A model generated the notes under the pieces. The model was not told the origin of the DNA. It was given only the letters and a program-made list of their open reading frames with translations, and ran no database searches. Positions 32,133 to 43,040 of a stretch of DNA of 64,000 nt are shown here, in pieces (position 1 is the stretch's first letter; every line of letters starts with the position of its first letter). The translations under genes and the position numbers were made by a program. Origin of the DNA: Crenobacter luteus (GTDB taxonomy: Bacteria; Pseudomonadota; Gammaproteobacteria; Burkholderiales; Chromobacteriaceae); assembly GCF_004345725.1 (NCBI RefSeq), contig NZ_SLXG01000004.1:1-64000 (forward strand), written 5' to 3'.

Positions 32133-33743
32133 CTACAGCGCGAAGCGCCGGGCCGAGGCGTCGAGCGAGGCGGCCATCGCGTCGAGCCGGCGCACCGCGG
32201 CGACCGTCTGGCCGACCGCGTGCTGCGTCGCCTCGACCAGAGTCGCGACCTCCTCGATATTGCCGGCGAGGCTGGCGCCGGCGCGGCTCTGTTCGGCGGT
32301 CGCGACGGCGACGTTGCGGATCTGCGCCAGACAGTCGCCGGCCTGGCGCGACAGCGCGTCGAAGGTCGCGGCGGCCGCGCCGACCTCGCGTACCCCGTCG
32401 GCCACCGCCGGCTGGATCGCCGCCATGCGCGCCGACACGTCGGCGGTCTCGTCGACGACCGCCGCGACGATGCCGGCGATCTCGTCGGTCGCCTGCGCGG
32501 AGCGCTCGGCCAACTTCCTGACCTCGTCGGCGACCACGGCAAAGCCGCGGCCTTGTTCGCCGGCGCGCGCCGCTTCGATCGCGGCGTTCAGCGCCAGCAG
32601 ATTGGTCTGGTTCGCGATGTCGCGGATGGTGCCGGCGATGCCGCTGATCTGCTGCGTGCGTTCGGCGAGCCGGCCGACCTGCCGGTTGACCTCGCCGACG
32701 TCGTGCGCGATGCCGGCGATGCGCGCCGACGCGTCGCGCGCGGTGGCGGCGCCGGCCTGCGCTTCGCCGGCCGAGGCCTGCGCGTCGGCCTCGGCGCGGC
32801 GCGCACCGTCGCAAACCTGATCGATGCTGACCGACAGCTGCTCGATCGCCGCGGCCGACGCCGTCGCGGTGGCGCTCGCGCGCGCGGCGCCGTCGTCGAG
32901 CACACCCGTCTCCCGCGCGAGCGACGCGGCGGTCTGCGCCAGTTCGCCGGACGCGGCGCGGATGTCGGCGATCATCGTCGCGAGATTCGTCTGCATCCGG
33001 CTCATCGCGGCCAGCAGGCTGCCGTCGGGGCCGCCCACCGCGATCGTCTCGCCCAGCCGCCCCTCGGCGATCGCGCCGACGACGGCGTTCGCGTACGCCG
33101 GTTCGCCGCCCAGCTCGTCGAAGATGGCGCGCGACATCCGGCGCAGCAGCACGACCAGGCCGAGCAGCGTCGCCGCCGCCAGCGCGAGCAGCCCGGCCGC
33201 CTGACGCCGGAACGCCGCGTCGATGTCGTCGACGAAGAAGCCGGTGCCTATGGTCCAGCCCCAAGGTTCGAAACGCACCACGCCGTTGAGCTTGGGGTAG
33301 AGCGCGTCGCCGTCGCCGCGCCGGCTTGCGATGACGGTGCTGCCGTAGCGGCTCTCTCTGAGCGCCTCGCGGTAGGCGTCCACCGTCGTGCGCCCGTCGG
33401 GCAGCCGCGCGCCGGTGTCGACCTTGCCGACGCGGTCGGCGCGCGGGTGGAGCAGCATCACGTTGCCGTCGTCGCGCGCGAAGAAGTAGATGTCGTCGAC
33501 CTTGAGCCGGCCGAGCGCCTCGGCCGCCTGCCGTTGCGCGTCGGCGCGCGTCAGGCGGCCGTCGCGCTCCAGCCGCTCGAAACGGGCGGCTGTGGCCTCG
33601 GCCATCTTCAGGAGCAGGGTGATCTGGTTTTTTTTCTCCGCGAGCAGATTGGTGCGGATCGAGTACAGCGAAAAGCCGCCGAGCAGGACGAGCCCGGCAA
33701 GGCAGGTGGCCGTGATAATCATCAGCCGGGTGGAAAGGCGCAT
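32133..33743 (-). CDS. methyl-accepting chemotaxis protein with single Cache domain
   Basis: 536 residues. TM1 is at about 8-27. A periplasmic single-Cache (sCache_2) domain follows with its usual blocks ([22 protein letters not shown]-like [24 protein letters not shown]). TM2 is at about 183-201, then a HAMP region and the signalling domain with [20 protein letters not shown]. Single-Cache receptors of this type commonly sense small organic acids; the ligand here is unknown. No linked che genes. It differs from the receptor at 373 in its sensor domain. Directly downstream lies a UPF0178 remnant, so its 3' flank has been rearranged. Confidence 0.93.
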   Translation of the reverse strand: MRLSTRLMIITATCLAGLVLLGGFSLYSIRTNLLAEKKNQITLLLKMAEATAARFERLERDGRLTRADAQRQAAEALGRLKVDDIYFFARDDGNVMLLHPRADRVGKVDTGARLPDGRTTVDAYREALRESRYGSTVIASRRGDGDALYPKLNGVVRFEPWGWTIGTGFFVDDIDAAFRRQAAGLLALAAATLLGLVVLLRRMSRAIFDELGGEPAYANAVVGAIAEGRLGETIAVGGPDGSLLAAMSRMQTNLATMIADIRAASGELAQTAASLARETGVLDDGAARASATATASAAAIEQLSVSIDQVCDGARRAEADAQASAGEAQAGAATARDASARIAGIAHDVGEVNRQVGRLAERTQQISGIAGTIRDIANQTNLLALNAAIEAARAGEQGRGFAVVADEVRKLAERSAQATDEIAGIVAAVVDETADVSARMAAIQPAVADGVREVGAAAATFDALSRQAGDCLAQIRNVAVATAEQSRAGASLAGNIEEVATLVEATQHAVGQTVAAVRRLDAMAASLDASARRFAL

Positions 33744-33918
33744 GTTGACATTCCTTAGCGGGTGCGCCCGTGGAGGTGGGTGGGCGTCGGCCGGAAAATC
33801 TAGTCGGCATGCGCGTGGCTGACTATGTGGGAAATCCTGACGAGCCGAACCGGCTCGGCCAAGCCTGCCGCGGCCGGGCCGGCCAGGGCGCTACGCCGGT
33901 CGGCGGTCATGGCGGCCC

Positions 33919-33957
33919 AAAAAACGGGGCAGCCCTGTTGGCAGGGCTGCCCCGTTT
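33919..33957 (-). terminator. terminator of fabI
   Basis: A 16-bp perfect stem (33922-33937 with 33942-33957), loop TTGG, running into TTTTTT on the minus strand, 79 nt after the fabI stop. Confidence 0.93.
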
Positions 33958-34035
33958 CGATGCGCGGCCAGGCGTCGCCGGCCATCGTACGCCGCTCGTG
34001 CGTCTAGGCCGTGCGTCCGAAGCCCGACGCGGCGC

Positions 34036-34824
34036 TCATTCTTCGTCGACGTTCAGCGCGTTGATGCTGTAGCCGGCGTCGACGTAGGTGATTTCGCCGG
34101 TGATGCCCGAGGCGAGGTCGGACAGCAGGAAGGCGGCGGCGTTGCCGACTTCCTCGGTGGTCACGTTGCGGCGCAGCGGCGCGTCGTGCGCGACGTGCGA
34201 CAGCAGCTTGCCGAAGCCGGCGATGCCGGAGGCGGCCAGCGTCTTGATCGGACCGGCCGAAATGCCGTTGCAGCGGATGCCGTCGCGGCCGACCGCGCTG
34301 GCGGTGAAGCGCACCGACGCCTCGAGGCTGGCCTTTGCGAGGCCCATCACGTTGTAGTTCGGGATCGCGCGCACCGCGCCGAGGTAGGACAGCGTCAGCA
34401 GCGCGCTGTTGCGGCCCTTCATCATCGGGCGCGCCGCCTTGGCCAGCGCCGGGAAGCTGTAGGCCGACACGTCGTGCGCGACCTGGAAGGCCTCGCGCGA
34501 CAGCGAATCGAGGAAGTCGCCGTTCAGCGCCTCGCGCGGCGCGAAGGCGATCGCGTGGACGAGGCCGTCCAGCCCGTCCCAACGTTGGCCGAGGTCGACG
34601 AACAGTTGGTCGATTTCGGCATCGCTCTGCACGTCGCAGCGGAACACGAGGTCGCTGCCGAAGTCGGCGGCCATCTTGCGGACGCGGTCTTCCAGCTTGT
34701 CGACCACGTAGGTGAACGCCAGTTCGGCGCCTTCGCGGTGACAGGCCTGCGCGATGCCATAGGCGATCGAGCGGTCCGAAATCATGCCGGTAATCAGAAT
34801 CTTTTTGCCTTGCAGGAAACCCAT
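34036..34824 (-). CDS. fabI: enoyl-[acyl-carrier-protein] reductase (NADH) FabI
   Basis: 262 residues, short-chain dehydrogenase fold. [20 protein letters not shown] is the FabI-type nucleotide site. The catalytic pair in YX6K spacing is Tyr157 and Lys164 (NYNVMGLAK), with the upstream Tyr in SYLGAV. It catalyses the last step of each fatty-acid elongation round and is the triclosan/isoniazid-type target class. AAGGA lies before the ATG, and a consensus TATAAT lies 25-30 nt further up. Monocistronic with its own terminator. Confidence 0.97.
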   Translation of the reverse strand: MGFLQGKKILITGMISDRSIAYGIAQACHREGAELAFTYVVDKLEDRVRKMAADFGSDLVFRCDVQSDAEIDQLFVDLGQRWDGLDGLVHAIAFAPREALNGDFLDSLSREAFQVAHDVSAYSFPALAKAARPMMKGRNSALLTLSYLGAVRAIPNYNVMGLAKASLEASVRFTASAVGRDGIRCNGISAGPIKTLAASGIAGFGKLLSHVAHDAPLRRNVTTEEVGNAAAFLLSDLASGITGEITYVDAGYSINALNVDEE

Positions 34825-34855
34825 CGATGAGTCCTTGTTAGGGAAACGTGCCGGC

Positions 34856-34861
34856 ATTATA
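34856..34861 (-). promoter_or_regulatory. -10 element of the fabI promoter
   Basis: TATAAT on the minus strand, 32 nt before the fabI ATG. No good -35 at 17 nt, so it is a partial promoter call. Confidence 0.55.
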
Positions 34862-35024
34862 ACCATGCTTTGTTGGCGCGGCATCCCGGCGGCCGGCCGC
34901 GCAAAATCCGCCGGGGCTGGTCGCGGTGCGGGATTTGGTATTGAATAAAAGGCGCGCGCACCGTTATCCAGAGCGGGTGCGCACCCTTGACACGCAGCGA
35001 CCACACCGCCATACCCCATACCCT

Positions 35025-36821
35025 ATGCGCCTAAGACGTACGCCGATTTCCGTCCTGTTGCTGCTGGCGGCCTTGCCCGCCTCGGCGGCGCCCGCCATGG
35101 CCCTGGGTTACGCGCCGAAGTATCCCGCCGGTTTCCGTCATTTCGACTACGTCGACCCGGCCGCGCCCAAGGGCGGCCGGCTGGTGCTGCCGGCGCTGGG
35201 CGGCTACGACACGCTGAACCCTTACACGCTCAAGGGCGACAAGGAGGCGGGCGTCGGCGCGCTGACGGTCGAGACGCTGATGGAGCAGAGCCAGGACGAG
35301 CCCTTCAGCGTCTACCCGCTGATCGCGCGCGATATCGCGCTCGCGCCCGACAGGCTGTCGGTCACCTTCAAGCTCGATCCGCGCGCGCGCTTTGCCAACG
35401 GCCGGCCGGTCAGCGCCGCCGACGTGGTGTTCTCGTTCGACACGCTGACGCGCGACCCCGGCGCGACGCCGGGCTACCGCTTCTACTACGGCGACGTCGC
35501 GCGCGCGGTCGCGGTCGACCCGTTGACGGTGCGCTTCGACTTCAAGCGTCCGAACGCCGAGCTGCACCTGACGGTCGCGCAACTGCCGGTGTTCTCGCGC
35601 GCCTGGATTCCGAAGGGCAAGACCTTGGCCGACGTCGCGATGACGCCGCCGATCGGTTCCGGCCCCTACGCGCTGGCGGGCTACGCGCTCGGCCGCCAGA
35701 GCACCTTCGTGCGCCGGCCCGACTACTGGGCGCGCGATCTGCCGACCCGGCGCGGCATGTACAACTTCGACCGCATCGTTTACCGCTACTACAAGGACGA
35801 AACCGCCAGGCTCGAGGCGTTCAAGGCCGGCGAGTTCGACGTCTCGGCCGAGAACGTCGCCAAGCAGTGGGCGCGCGGCTATCGTGGCGCCAAGTTCGAC
35901 GATGGCCGCATCGTCAAGAAGACGCTGCCGCACGGTGCGTCGTCCGGCATGCAGGGCTTCGTGTTCAACCTGAGGAACCCGCTGTTCGCCGACGTGCGCG
36001 TGCGCGAGGCGCTGACGCTGGCCTTCGACTTCGAATGGCTGAACCGCCAGCTGTTCTACGGTCAGTATCGTCGCAGCGACAGCTACTTCAGCAACAGCGA
36101 GATGGCGGCGCAAGGTTGGCCGAGCGAGGACGAACACGCCATCCTCGAGCCCTTGCGCGACAAGCTCACGCCCGAGGTGTTCGGTCTGGCGGTCAGGCCG
36201 CCGGTGTCGGACAGCCGCTACGGCGTGCGCGAGAATCTCAAGCGGGCACGCGAACTGCTGCTGGCTGCCGGCTGGCGCTACGACGGCGGCCGGCTGGTCG
36301 ACGCGCGCGGCCGGCCGTTCCGTTTCGAGTTTCTCAGCTATTCGCGCACCTACGAGCGCGTCGTCGCGCAGTGGCAGAAGCAGCTGGCCAAGCTCGGCGT
36401 CGAGCTGACGGTGCGGGTGGTCGACCCGGCGATCTTCCAGCGCCGCATGAACGATTTTGCCTTCGACACCACCGTCGTCGTCTACGGTGCCAGTCAAAGC
36501 CCGGGCAACGAACAGCTGAACTTCCACAGTTGCCGGGCGGCGAAGACGCCCGGCTCGAGCAACTGGGCCGGGCTGTGCGACCCGGCCGTCGAGGCGATTC
36601 TGCCGCGCTTCCAGCATTTCGAGACCCGCCAGCAACTGGTGACGGCGGCGCGCGCGCTCGACCGCGTGCTGCGCGCCGGCCGCTACGTGGTGCCGAACTG
36701 GCACATTCCGTATCATCGCGTCGCGTGGTGGAACCGCTTCGGCCAGCCGGCGACGCTGCCGCGCTACTACGACGCCAGCAACTGGGCGATCCAGACCTGG
36801 TGGGCGAAGCCCGGGAGCTGA
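35025..36821 (+). CDS. yejA: peptide ABC transporter substrate-binding protein YejA
   Basis: 598 residues, SBP_bac_5 family. A signal peptide (MRLRRTPISVLLLLAALPAS, cleavage after ASA) is followed by the YejA opening (LGYAPKYPAGFRHFDYVDP, then APKGG). It is the periplasmic binding protein of the Yej importer, which takes up oligopeptides and is the entry route for microcin C-type peptides in enterics. The start at 35025 is chosen for its signal peptide; an upstream in-frame ATG at 34926 would bury it. First gene of yejABEF, spaced 3 nt from yejB. Confidence 0.95.
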   Translation: MRLRRTPISVLLLLAALPASAAPAMALGYAPKYPAGFRHFDYVDPAAPKGGRLVLPALGGYDTLNPYTLKGDKEAGVGALTVETLMEQSQDEPFSVYPLIARDIALAPDRLSVTFKLDPRARFANGRPVSAADVVFSFDTLTRDPGATPGYRFYYGDVARAVAVDPLTVRFDFKRPNAELHLTVAQLPVFSRAWIPKGKTLADVAMTPPIGSGPYALAGYALGRQSTFVRRPDYWARDLPTRRGMYNFDRIVYRYYKDETARLEAFKAGEFDVSAENVAKQWARGYRGAKFDDGRIVKKTLPHGASSGMQGFVFNLRNPLFADVRVREALTLAFDFEWLNRQLFYGQYRRSDSYFSNSEMAAQGWPSEDEHAILEPLRDKLTPEVFGLAVRPPVSDSRYGVRENLKRARELLLAAGWRYDGGRLVDARGRPFRFEFLSYSRTYERVVAQWQKQLAKLGVELTVRVVDPAIFQRRMNDFAFDTTVVVYGASQSPGNEQLNFHSCRAAKTPGSSNWAGLCDPAVEAILPRFQHFETRQQLVTAARALDRVLRAGRYVVPNWHIPYHRVAWWNRFGQPATLPRYYDASNWAIQTWWAKPGS

Positions 36822-36824
36822 TCG

Positions 36825-37880
36825 ATGGGACACTACCTCGCCAAACGCCTGCTGCTGATGATTCCGACGCTGGTCGGCATCCTCGCGATCACCTTCGCGG
36901 TGATCCAGTTCGTGCCCGGCGGCCCGGTCGAGCAGATGGTGCAGACGCTGACGCACAGCGGTCTGGCCGGCGAGACCGCCGCCGCCGCGCCGAGCGCGCT
37001 GATGCGCGGCCAGGCCGGCCTGTCGCCCGAGGAGCTGGCCGAGCTCAACCGGCTGTACGGCTTCGACAAGCCGGCGCTGGAGCGCTTTTTCGACATGCTG
37101 GTCAGCTTCGCGCGCTTCGACCTCGGGCAGAGCTTTTTCCACCATCAGAGCGTCGGCGCGCTGATCGTCGACAAGCTGCCGGTGTCGATGACGCTCGGGC
37201 TGTGGACGTTTTTCCTCACCTATCTGATCTGCATCCCGCTCGGCGTCGCCAAGGCGGTGCGCGACGGCAGCCGCTTCGACCTCGTGACCAGTTCGGCGAT
37301 CCTGGTCGCTTACGCGATCCCCGGCTTCGTGCTCGGCGTGCTGCTGCTGGTGCTGTTCGGCGGCGGCAGCTTCTGGCAATTGTTCCCGCTGCGCGGCCTG
37401 ACCAGCGACAACTGGGCCGAGCTTGGGCCGCTGGACAAGGCGCTCGACTACCTGTGGCACATCGCACTGCCGGTGACCGCGTCGACGGTCGGCAACCTCG
37501 CGGTGATGACGCTGCTGACCAAGAACGTGTTCCTCGAAGAAATCCGCCGTCAGTACGTCTACACCGCGCGCGCCAAGGGCCTGTCGGAAAACGCCATCCT
37601 GTACCGCCACGTGTTCCGCAACGCGCTGATCCCGCTGATCACCGGCTTTCCGGCCGCCTTCATCGGCGCCTTCTTCACCGGCAGCCTCTTGATCGAGACA
37701 TTGTTCTCGCTCGACGGGCTCGGGCTGCTGTCGTACGAGTCGGTGATCCGCCGCGACTACCCGGTGGTGATGGGCAGCCTCTACGTGTTCACGCTGCTGG
37801 GGCTGGTCGCCAAGCTGTTGTCCGACCTGTCCTATCTGTGGGTCGACCCGCGCGTCAGCTTCGAGGAGGGCGGTCGATGA
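36825..37880 (+). CDS. yejB: peptide ABC transporter permease YejB
   Basis: 351 residues, DppB/OppB-type inner-membrane permease (BPD_transp_1). It has the typical opening MGHYLAKRLLLMIPTLVGIL, a long first periplasmic loop and the EAA-like cytoplasmic loop (YVYTARAKGLSENAILYRHV) that contacts the ATPase. Its stop overlaps the yejE start in ATGA form, so translation is coupled. Confidence 0.95.
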   Translation: MGHYLAKRLLLMIPTLVGILAITFAVIQFVPGGPVEQMVQTLTHSGLAGETAAAAPSALMRGQAGLSPEELAELNRLYGFDKPALERFFDMLVSFARFDLGQSFFHHQSVGALIVDKLPVSMTLGLWTFFLTYLICIPLGVAKAVRDGSRFDLVTSSAILVAYAIPGFVLGVLLLVLFGGGSFWQLFPLRGLTSDNWAELGPLDKALDYLWHIALPVTASTVGNLAVMTLLTKNVFLEEIRRQYVYTARAKGLSENAILYRHVFRNALIPLITGFPAAFIGAFFTGSLLIETLFSLDGLGLLSYESVIRRDYPVVMGSLYVFTLLGLVAKLLSDLSYLWVDPRVSFEEGGR

Positions 37881-38896
37881 GCCAGTCTCCCGCCGCGCGT
37901 GCCTGGGCGCGTTTCAAGAAAAACCGTCGCGCCTACGTCAGCCTGTGGCTGTTCGCCGTGCTGTTCGGCCTGTCGCTGTTCGCCGAGCTGTTGTCGAACG
38001 ACAAGCCGCTAGCGGTGCGTTACCACGGCCAGTGGTACTGGCCGGTGCTCCAGGTCTACAACGAGACCGCCTTCGGCGGCGACTTCGATACGCCGACCGA
38101 CTACCTAGACCCTTATATCCGCGACAGGTTGGCCGAGCCCGGCAACGTCGCCTTGTTCGCGCCCAACCACTACGGCGCCAACACGATCAACGAGTTCACC
38201 GCCAGCCCGAACCCGGCGCCGCCGTCCTCGGCCAACCTGTTGGGCACCGACGACCGCGGCCGCGACGTGCTGGCGCGGCTGGTGTACGGTTTCCGGCTGT
38301 CGGTGCTGTTCGCGCTGGCGCTGACCGTGGTCGGCACGCTGATCGGCGTCGCGATGGGCGCGTTGCAGGGCTATTTCGGCGGCCGCGTCGACCTGATCCT
38401 GCAGCGCGCCAGCGAGATCTGGGGCAGCCTGCCCGAGCTGTATCTGCTGATCATCCTCGCGTCCTTCTTCAACCCCAGCCTTGGCCTGTTGCTGGTGCTC
38501 TTGGCGCTGTTCGGCTGGATGGGGCTGGCCGACTACGTGCGCGCCGAGTTCCTCAAGAACCGCCAGATGGAATACGTGCTGGCGGCGCGCGCGCTCGGCG
38601 TCTCGAACGCGCGCATCATCTGGCGCCACCTGCTGCCCAACAGTCTGACGCCGGTGCTGGCCTTCCTGCCGTTCCGCGTCTCCGGCGCCATCCTCGCGCT
38701 GACCAGCCTCGACTTTCTCGGCCTCGGCGTGCCGGCCAGCACGCCCAGCCTCGGCGAGATGCTCGCGCAGGGCAAGGACAATCTCGACGCCTGGTGGATC
38801 GCGCTGTCCACCTTCACCGTGCTGACCGCGACGCTGCTCTTGCTGATCTTCATCGGCGAAGGGCTGCGCTCGGCGCTCGATACGCGCAAGGGCTGA
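37877..38896 (+). CDS. yejE: peptide ABC transporter permease YejE
   Basis: 339 residues, DppC/OppC-type permease. The N-terminal cytoplasmic helix RFKKNRRAYVSLWLF precedes TM1. The periplasmic segment with YETxFGGDFxTPxDYxDP-like sequence (NETAFGGDFDTPTDYLDPYI) is characteristic of YejE. The EAA loop is YVLAARALGVSNARIIWRHL. It pairs with YejB to form the channel. Two copies of the repeated 10-mer lie inside (38128, 38227) on opposite strands. Confidence 0.95.
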   Translation: MSQSPAARAWARFKKNRRAYVSLWLFAVLFGLSLFAELLSNDKPLAVRYHGQWYWPVLQVYNETAFGGDFDTPTDYLDPYIRDRLAEPGNVALFAPNHYGANTINEFTASPNPAPPSSANLLGTDDRGRDVLARLVYGFRLSVLFALALTVVGTLIGVAMGALQGYFGGRVDLILQRASEIWGSLPELYLLIILASFFNPSLGLLLVLLALFGWMGLADYVRAEFLKNRQMEYVLAARALGVSNARIIWRHLLPNSLTPVLAFLPFRVSGAILALTSLDFLGLGVPASTPSLGEMLAQGKDNLDAWWIALSTFTVLTATLLLLIFIGEGLRSALDTRKG

Positions 38897-38898
38897 CC

Positions 38899-40488
38899 AT
38901 GACGCTGCTGACCGTCGACAACCTCACCGCCGCCTTCGGCCAACACCGGGCCGTCAAGGGCGCGAGCTTCACGATCGCCGCCGGCGAGAAGCTCGCGCTG
39001 GTCGGCGAGTCTGGCTCGGGCAAGAGCGTCACCGCGCAGGCCATCCTGCGCCTGAATCCCGACGTGACGCTGTCGGGCCGGGCGCTGCTCGACGGCGACG
39101 ACCTGCTGGCCTTGTCCGAGGCGCGGTTGCGGCGCGTGCGCGGCCGCGACGTCGCGATGATCTTCCAGGAGCCGATGAGCGCGCTGAACCCGGTGCAGAC
39201 CGTCGGCGCCCAGATCGTCGAGGTGCTGAGCCTGCACCTGGGCCTGCCGGCGCGCGCCGCGCGCGACGAGGCAATCCGCCTGCTGGCGCGCACCGGTATC
39301 CCCGAGCCCGAGCGCCGGGTCGACGCCTACCCGTTCCAGCTCTCCGGCGGCCAGCGCCAGCGGGCGATGATCGCGATGGCGATCGCCGCCAAGCCCAGGC
39401 TGCTGATCGCCGACGAGCCGACCACCGCGCTCGACGTCACCGTGCAGGCGCAGATCCTCGCCCTCCTGGACGAGTTGCAGCGCGACTTCGGCATGGCGGT
39501 GCTGTTCATCACCCACGACCTCACCCTGGTGCGCCGTTTCGCCGACCGGGTCGCGGTGATGCGCGACGGCCAGATCGTCGAGACCGGCTCGGTGGCGGCG
39601 GTGTTCGCCGACCCGGCCCACCCCTATACCCGCGAATTGCTGGCGAGCCGGCCCGATCCGCTGGCCGAGCGGCACGATGCCGCGCCGGTGCGGCTGGCGG
39701 TCGACGGCCTGTCGGTGTCCTGCTCGCGCCGGCGCGGCTGGTGGCGCAAGGAGGCGGTGCCGGTGCTGCAGGACGTCACGCTGGCGGTGCCGGCCGGGCG
39801 CACGCTCGGCGTGGTCGGCGAGTCGGGCTCGGGCAAGACCACGCTCGCGCTCGCGCTGATGCGGCTGATCGACTCGCAAGGCCAGATCCGGCTCGACGGC
39901 GTGCGGCTCGATGCGCTCAAGGGCGAGGCGCTGCGCGCGACGCGGCGCGACTATCAGATGGTGTTCCAGGATCCGTTCGCGTCGTTGTCGCCGCGGCTGA
40001 CAGTCGGCGATATCGTCGGCGAGGGCCTGGTGCAGCACGAACCGGGCCTGCCGCCAGCCGAGCGCGCGCTCAGGGTGGCGGCGACCCTGGCCGAGGTCGG
40101 TCTGTCCCCCGACGCGCTCGACCGTTATCCGCACGAATTCTCCGGCGGCCAGCGCCAGCGCATCGCGCTGGCGCGCGCGCTGATCCTCAAGCCGCGGCTG
40201 CTGATCCTCGACGAGCCGACCAGCGCGCTCGACGCGACGCTGCAAAAGCAGATGATCGCGCTGTTGCTCAAGCTGCAGCGCGACCACGGCTTGAGTTACC
40301 TGTTCATCAGCCACGACCTGGCGGTGGTGCGCGCGCTGGCGCACGCGGTGCTGGTGCTCAAGGACGGCCGCGTGGTCGAGGAGGGGCCGGCGGCGGCGCT
40401 GCTGGCCGCGCCGCGCGAGGCGTATACGCGCAGCCTCGTCGAGGCAGCCCGCCTCGGCGACGTGTCGCTGGCGGCGCCGCTCACTTGA
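38899..40488 (+). CDS. yejF: peptide ABC transporter dual ATPase YejF
   Basis: 529 residues with two complete ABC modules. Module 1 has Walker [10 protein letters not shown], signature [15 protein letters not shown] and Walker [13 protein letters not shown]. Module 2 has [24 protein letters not shown] and [12 protein letters not shown]. The two halves are joined by the usual oligopeptide-binding C-terminal segment (HPYTRELL). It drives YejBE. It starts 2 nt after the yejE stop. Confidence 0.95.
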   Translation: MTLLTVDNLTAAFGQHRAVKGASFTIAAGEKLALVGESGSGKSVTAQAILRLNPDVTLSGRALLDGDDLLALSEARLRRVRGRDVAMIFQEPMSALNPVQTVGAQIVEVLSLHLGLPARAARDEAIRLLARTGIPEPERRVDAYPFQLSGGQRQRAMIAMAIAAKPRLLIADEPTTALDVTVQAQILALLDELQRDFGMAVLFITHDLTLVRRFADRVAVMRDGQIVETGSVAAVFADPAHPYTRELLASRPDPLAERHDAAPVRLAVDGLSVSCSRRRGWWRKEAVPVLQDVTLAVPAGRTLGVVGESGSGKTTLALALMRLIDSQGQIRLDGVRLDALKGEALRATRRDYQMVFQDPFASLSPRLTVGDIVGEGLVQHEPGLPPAERALRVAATLAEVGLSPDALDRYPHEFSGGQRQRIALARALILKPRLLILDEPTSALDATLQKQMIALLLKLQRDHGLSYLFISHDLAVVRALAHAVLVLKDGRVVEEGPAAALLAAPREAYTRSLVEAARLGDVSLAAPLT

Positions 40489-40603
40489 AATCGGCGGCGT
40501 CACCCCCATTGCACTGGCATCCCGACGGCAGAAACTTGCCGCGCGCCTCGCGCGCTTGTTACCATCGGTGCTAACCGAACCGCTTTGATGATAAGAGGAA
40601 GCT

Positions 40604-40930
40604 ATGAGCGATCTGATTCTGCACGTAACCGACGATTCCTTCGAACAGGATGTCCTGAAGGCCGATGGCCCGGTCCTGGTCGACTACTGGGCCGAGTGGT
40701 GCGGTCCGTGCAAGATGATCGCCCCGATCCTCGACGAGGTCGCCAAGGAGTACGAAGGTCGGCTGAAGATCGTCAAGCTGAACATCGACCAGAACGAACT
40801 GACCCCGCCGAAGTTCGGCATCCGCGGCATCCCGACGCTGATGCTGTTCAAGAACGGCGAAGTGGCGGCGACCAAGGTCGGCGCGCTGGCCAAGGGGCAG
40901 TTGGTCCAGTTCATTGACAGCCACCTGTAA
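40604..40930 (+). CDS. trxA: thioredoxin 1
   Basis: 108 residues with the active site WCGPC (Cys33, Cys36) and the cis-proline in [11 protein letters not shown]. It is the general cytoplasmic disulfide reductant. AGAGGA lies before the ATG. The trxA-rho order seen here is conserved in many proteobacteria. A hairpin lacking a T-run separates it from rho. Confidence 0.97.
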   Translation: MSDLILHVTDDSFEQDVLKADGPVLVDYWAEWCGPCKMIAPILDEVAKEYEGRLKIVKLNIDQNELTPPKFGIRGIPTLMLFKNGEVAATKVGALAKGQLVQFIDSHL

Positions 40931-40958
40931 ACCTTCTATTCTCCGACGTAGTTCCGAA

Positions 40959-40981
40959 ACGGGCGGCGCAAAGCCGCCCGT
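40959..40981 (+). terminator. hairpin between trxA and rho (weak terminator or rho leader element)
   Basis: A 9-bp stem (40959-40967 with 40973-40981), loop GCAAA, but only CCTGTATCTT after it. It could be a partial terminator or mRNA end protector. Rho leaders are known to be attenuated in E. coli. Confidence 0.5.
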
Positions 40982-41050
40982 CCTGTATCTTCCCCGCATC
41001 CCGCTGTTCCCGCTCAAACCCTGTAGCCAAGGCTCACGCTCCTTCCCGTT

Positions 41051-42307
41051 ATGCATCTATCCGACCTCAAGCATCTGCACGTCAGTGAACTCGTGGAGAT
41101 GGCCATCGCCAACGAAATCGATGGCGCCAACCGCCTGCGCAAGCAGGACCTGATCTTCGCTCTCCTGAAAAACCAGGCCAAGAAAGGCGAGAGTATCTAC
41201 GGCGAGGGCACGCTCGAGGTGCTGCCCGACGGGTTCGGCTTCCTGCGCAGCCCCGACACCTCGTACCTGGCCGGCCCGGACGACATCTACGTCAGCCCGA
41301 GCCAGATCCGCCGCTTCAACCTGCACACCGGCGACACCATCGAGGGCGAGATCCGCACGCCGAAAGAGGGCGAGCGCTACTTCGCGCTGGTCAAGGTCGA
41401 CAAAGTGAACGGCGAGCCGCCGGAGAACGCCAAGCACAAGATCCTGTTCGAGAACCTGACGCCGCTGTTCCCGACCGAGCGCCTGCAGCTGGAGCGCGAC
41501 ATCAAGGCGGAGGAGAACACCACCAGCCGCGTGATCGACCTGGTCGCGCCGATCGGCAAGGGCCAGCGCGGCCTGCTGGTCGCACCGCCGAAGTCCGGCA
41601 AGACGGTGATGCTGCAGAACATCGCGCACGCGATCACCGCCAACCACCCGGAAGTCGAGCTGATCGTGCTCTTGATCGACGAGCGTCCCGAGGAAGTGAC
41701 CGAAATGACGCGCTCGGTGCGCGGCGAGGTGGTCAGCTCGACCTTCGACGAACCGGCCACCCGCCACGTGCAGGTCGCCGAGATGGTGATCGAGAAAGCC
41801 AAACGCCTCGTCGAGCACAAGAAGGACGTGGTGATCCTGCTCGATTCGATCACCCGTCTGGCGCGCGCGTACAACACCGTGATCCCGGCGTCGGGCAAGG
41901 TGCTGACCGGCGGCGTCGACGCCAACGCGCTGCAGCGCCCGAAGCGCTTCTTCGGCGCCGCGCGCAACGTCGAGGAGGGCGGCAGCCTGACCATCATCGC
42001 CACCGCGCTGATCGACACCGGCAGCCGCATGGACGACGTGATCTACGAGGAATTCAAGGGCACCGGCAATATGGAGATCCACCTCGACCGCCGCATGGCC
42101 GAGAAACGGATCTTCCCGGCGATCAACATCAACCGCTCGGGCACCCGCCGCGAGGAGCTGCTGATCCCGCAGGACCAGTTGCAGCGCATCTGGGTGCTCA
42201 GGAAGCTGCTGTACCCGATGGACGACCTCGAGGCGATGGAATTCCTGCAGGACAAGATCCGCGCCACCAAGAACAACGCCGCCTTCTTCGACTCGATGCG
42301 TCGATAA
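41051..42307 (+). CDS. rho: transcription termination factor Rho
   Basis: 418 residues, normal length. The N-terminal helix bundle ([18 protein letters not shown]) is followed by the cold-shock-like RNA-binding domain with GFGFLRSP. The hexameric ATPase core has Walker [10 protein letters not shown] near residues 178-186 and Walker [17 protein letters not shown]. No bicyclomycin-resistance-type insertion is seen. Essential housekeeping terminator factor. Confidence 0.98.
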   Translation: MHLSDLKHLHVSELVEMAIANEIDGANRLRKQDLIFALLKNQAKKGESIYGEGTLEVLPDGFGFLRSPDTSYLAGPDDIYVSPSQIRRFNLHTGDTIEGEIRTPKEGERYFALVKVDKVNGEPPENAKHKILFENLTPLFPTERLQLERDIKAEENTTSRVIDLVAPIGKGQRGLLVAPPKSGKTVMLQNIAHAITANHPEVELIVLLIDERPEEVTEMTRSVRGEVVSSTFDEPATRHVQVAEMVIEKAKRLVEHKKDVVILLDSITRLARAYNTVIPASGKVLTGGVDANALQRPKRFFGAARNVEEGGSLTIIATALIDTGSRMDDVIYEEFKGTGNMEIHLDRRMAEKRIFPAININRSGTRREELLIPQDQLQRIWVLRKLLYPMDDLEAMEFLQDKIRATKNNAAFFDSMRR

Positions 42308-42330
42308 GGCCCACGTGGTTTGCGGTTCGC

Positions 42331-42365
42331 AGAGCGCCGGACGGGGTCCGGCGCTCTTTCTTTTT
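42331..42365 (+). terminator. terminator of rho
   Basis: An 11-bp stem (42331-42341 with 42347-42357) with loop CGGGG and T-rich tail TTCTTTTT. Confidence 0.93.
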
Positions 42366-42394
42366 GCGCGATAATCAAACGAAAGGCGGTGAAA

Positions 42395-43030
42395 ATGGGG
42401 GGCGTAATGGCGGTGGACTGGTTCGCGGTGGCGGGGACGGCAGCGTTCACCTTCTCCGGCTATCTGGTCGGCGTGAGAAAGCATCTGGACGTGCTCGGCG
42501 TGGTGATCGTCAGCCTGCTGACTGCGATCGGCGGCGGGCTGATCCGCGACGCGCTGATCAGCCGCGTGCCGCGCGTGTTCTACGACACCGAGCCGCTGCT
42601 CGTCATCGGCGCGACGCTGTTCGTCGCCTGGGCGCTGCGCCTGCACCAGCGCGAAAACGAGCTGATCGCGCGGCTGTTCATCGTCGCCGATTCGATCGGC
42701 CTGGTCGCCTTCAGCCTGACCGGCGCGATGGTCGGCATCGAGCTCGACCTGAACGCCTTCGGCGTGCTGGCGCTGGCCTTCATCACCGCCGTCGGCGGCG
42801 GCATGGTGCGCGACATGCTGGTCAACGACATTCCCTTCATCCTGAATCAGGACTTCTACGGCACGGTCGCCATCCTGGTCGGCGGCGGCCTCTACCTGCT
42901 CGAGCGTTTCGGGCTGGCGACGCCGCTGAACCTGCAACTGCTGTTCTGGGGCGGGCTCGCGCTGCGGCTGATTGCGCACTGGAAAGAACTGACGCTGCCC
43001 AAGATCGTCAAACCCGCTCACCCCGACTAA
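42395..43030 (+). CDS. TRIC-type cation channel / UPF0126 membrane protein
   Basis: 211 residues from ATG 42395; an ATG at 42407 is an equally possible start. Two repeats of three membrane helices with the family glycine motifs (LLTAIGGGLIRD and FITAVGGGMVRD) identify a bacterial TRIC (YadS/YicG, UPF0126) homotrimeric cation channel. The physiological ion is not fixed; potassium or glycine-related roles have been proposed. It follows the rho terminator and lies 10 nt before nudL, so the two form an operon. Confidence 0.92.
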   Translation: MGGVMAVDWFAVAGTAAFTFSGYLVGVRKHLDVLGVVIVSLLTAIGGGLIRDALISRVPRVFYDTEPLLVIGATLFVAWALRLHQRENELIARLFIVADSIGLVAFSLTGAMVGIELDLNAFGVLALAFITAVGGGMVRDMLVNDIPFILNQDFYGTVAILVGGGLYLLERFGLATPLNLQLLFWGGLALRLIAHWKELTLPKIVKPAHPD

Positions 43031-43040
43031 AGAGGATGCC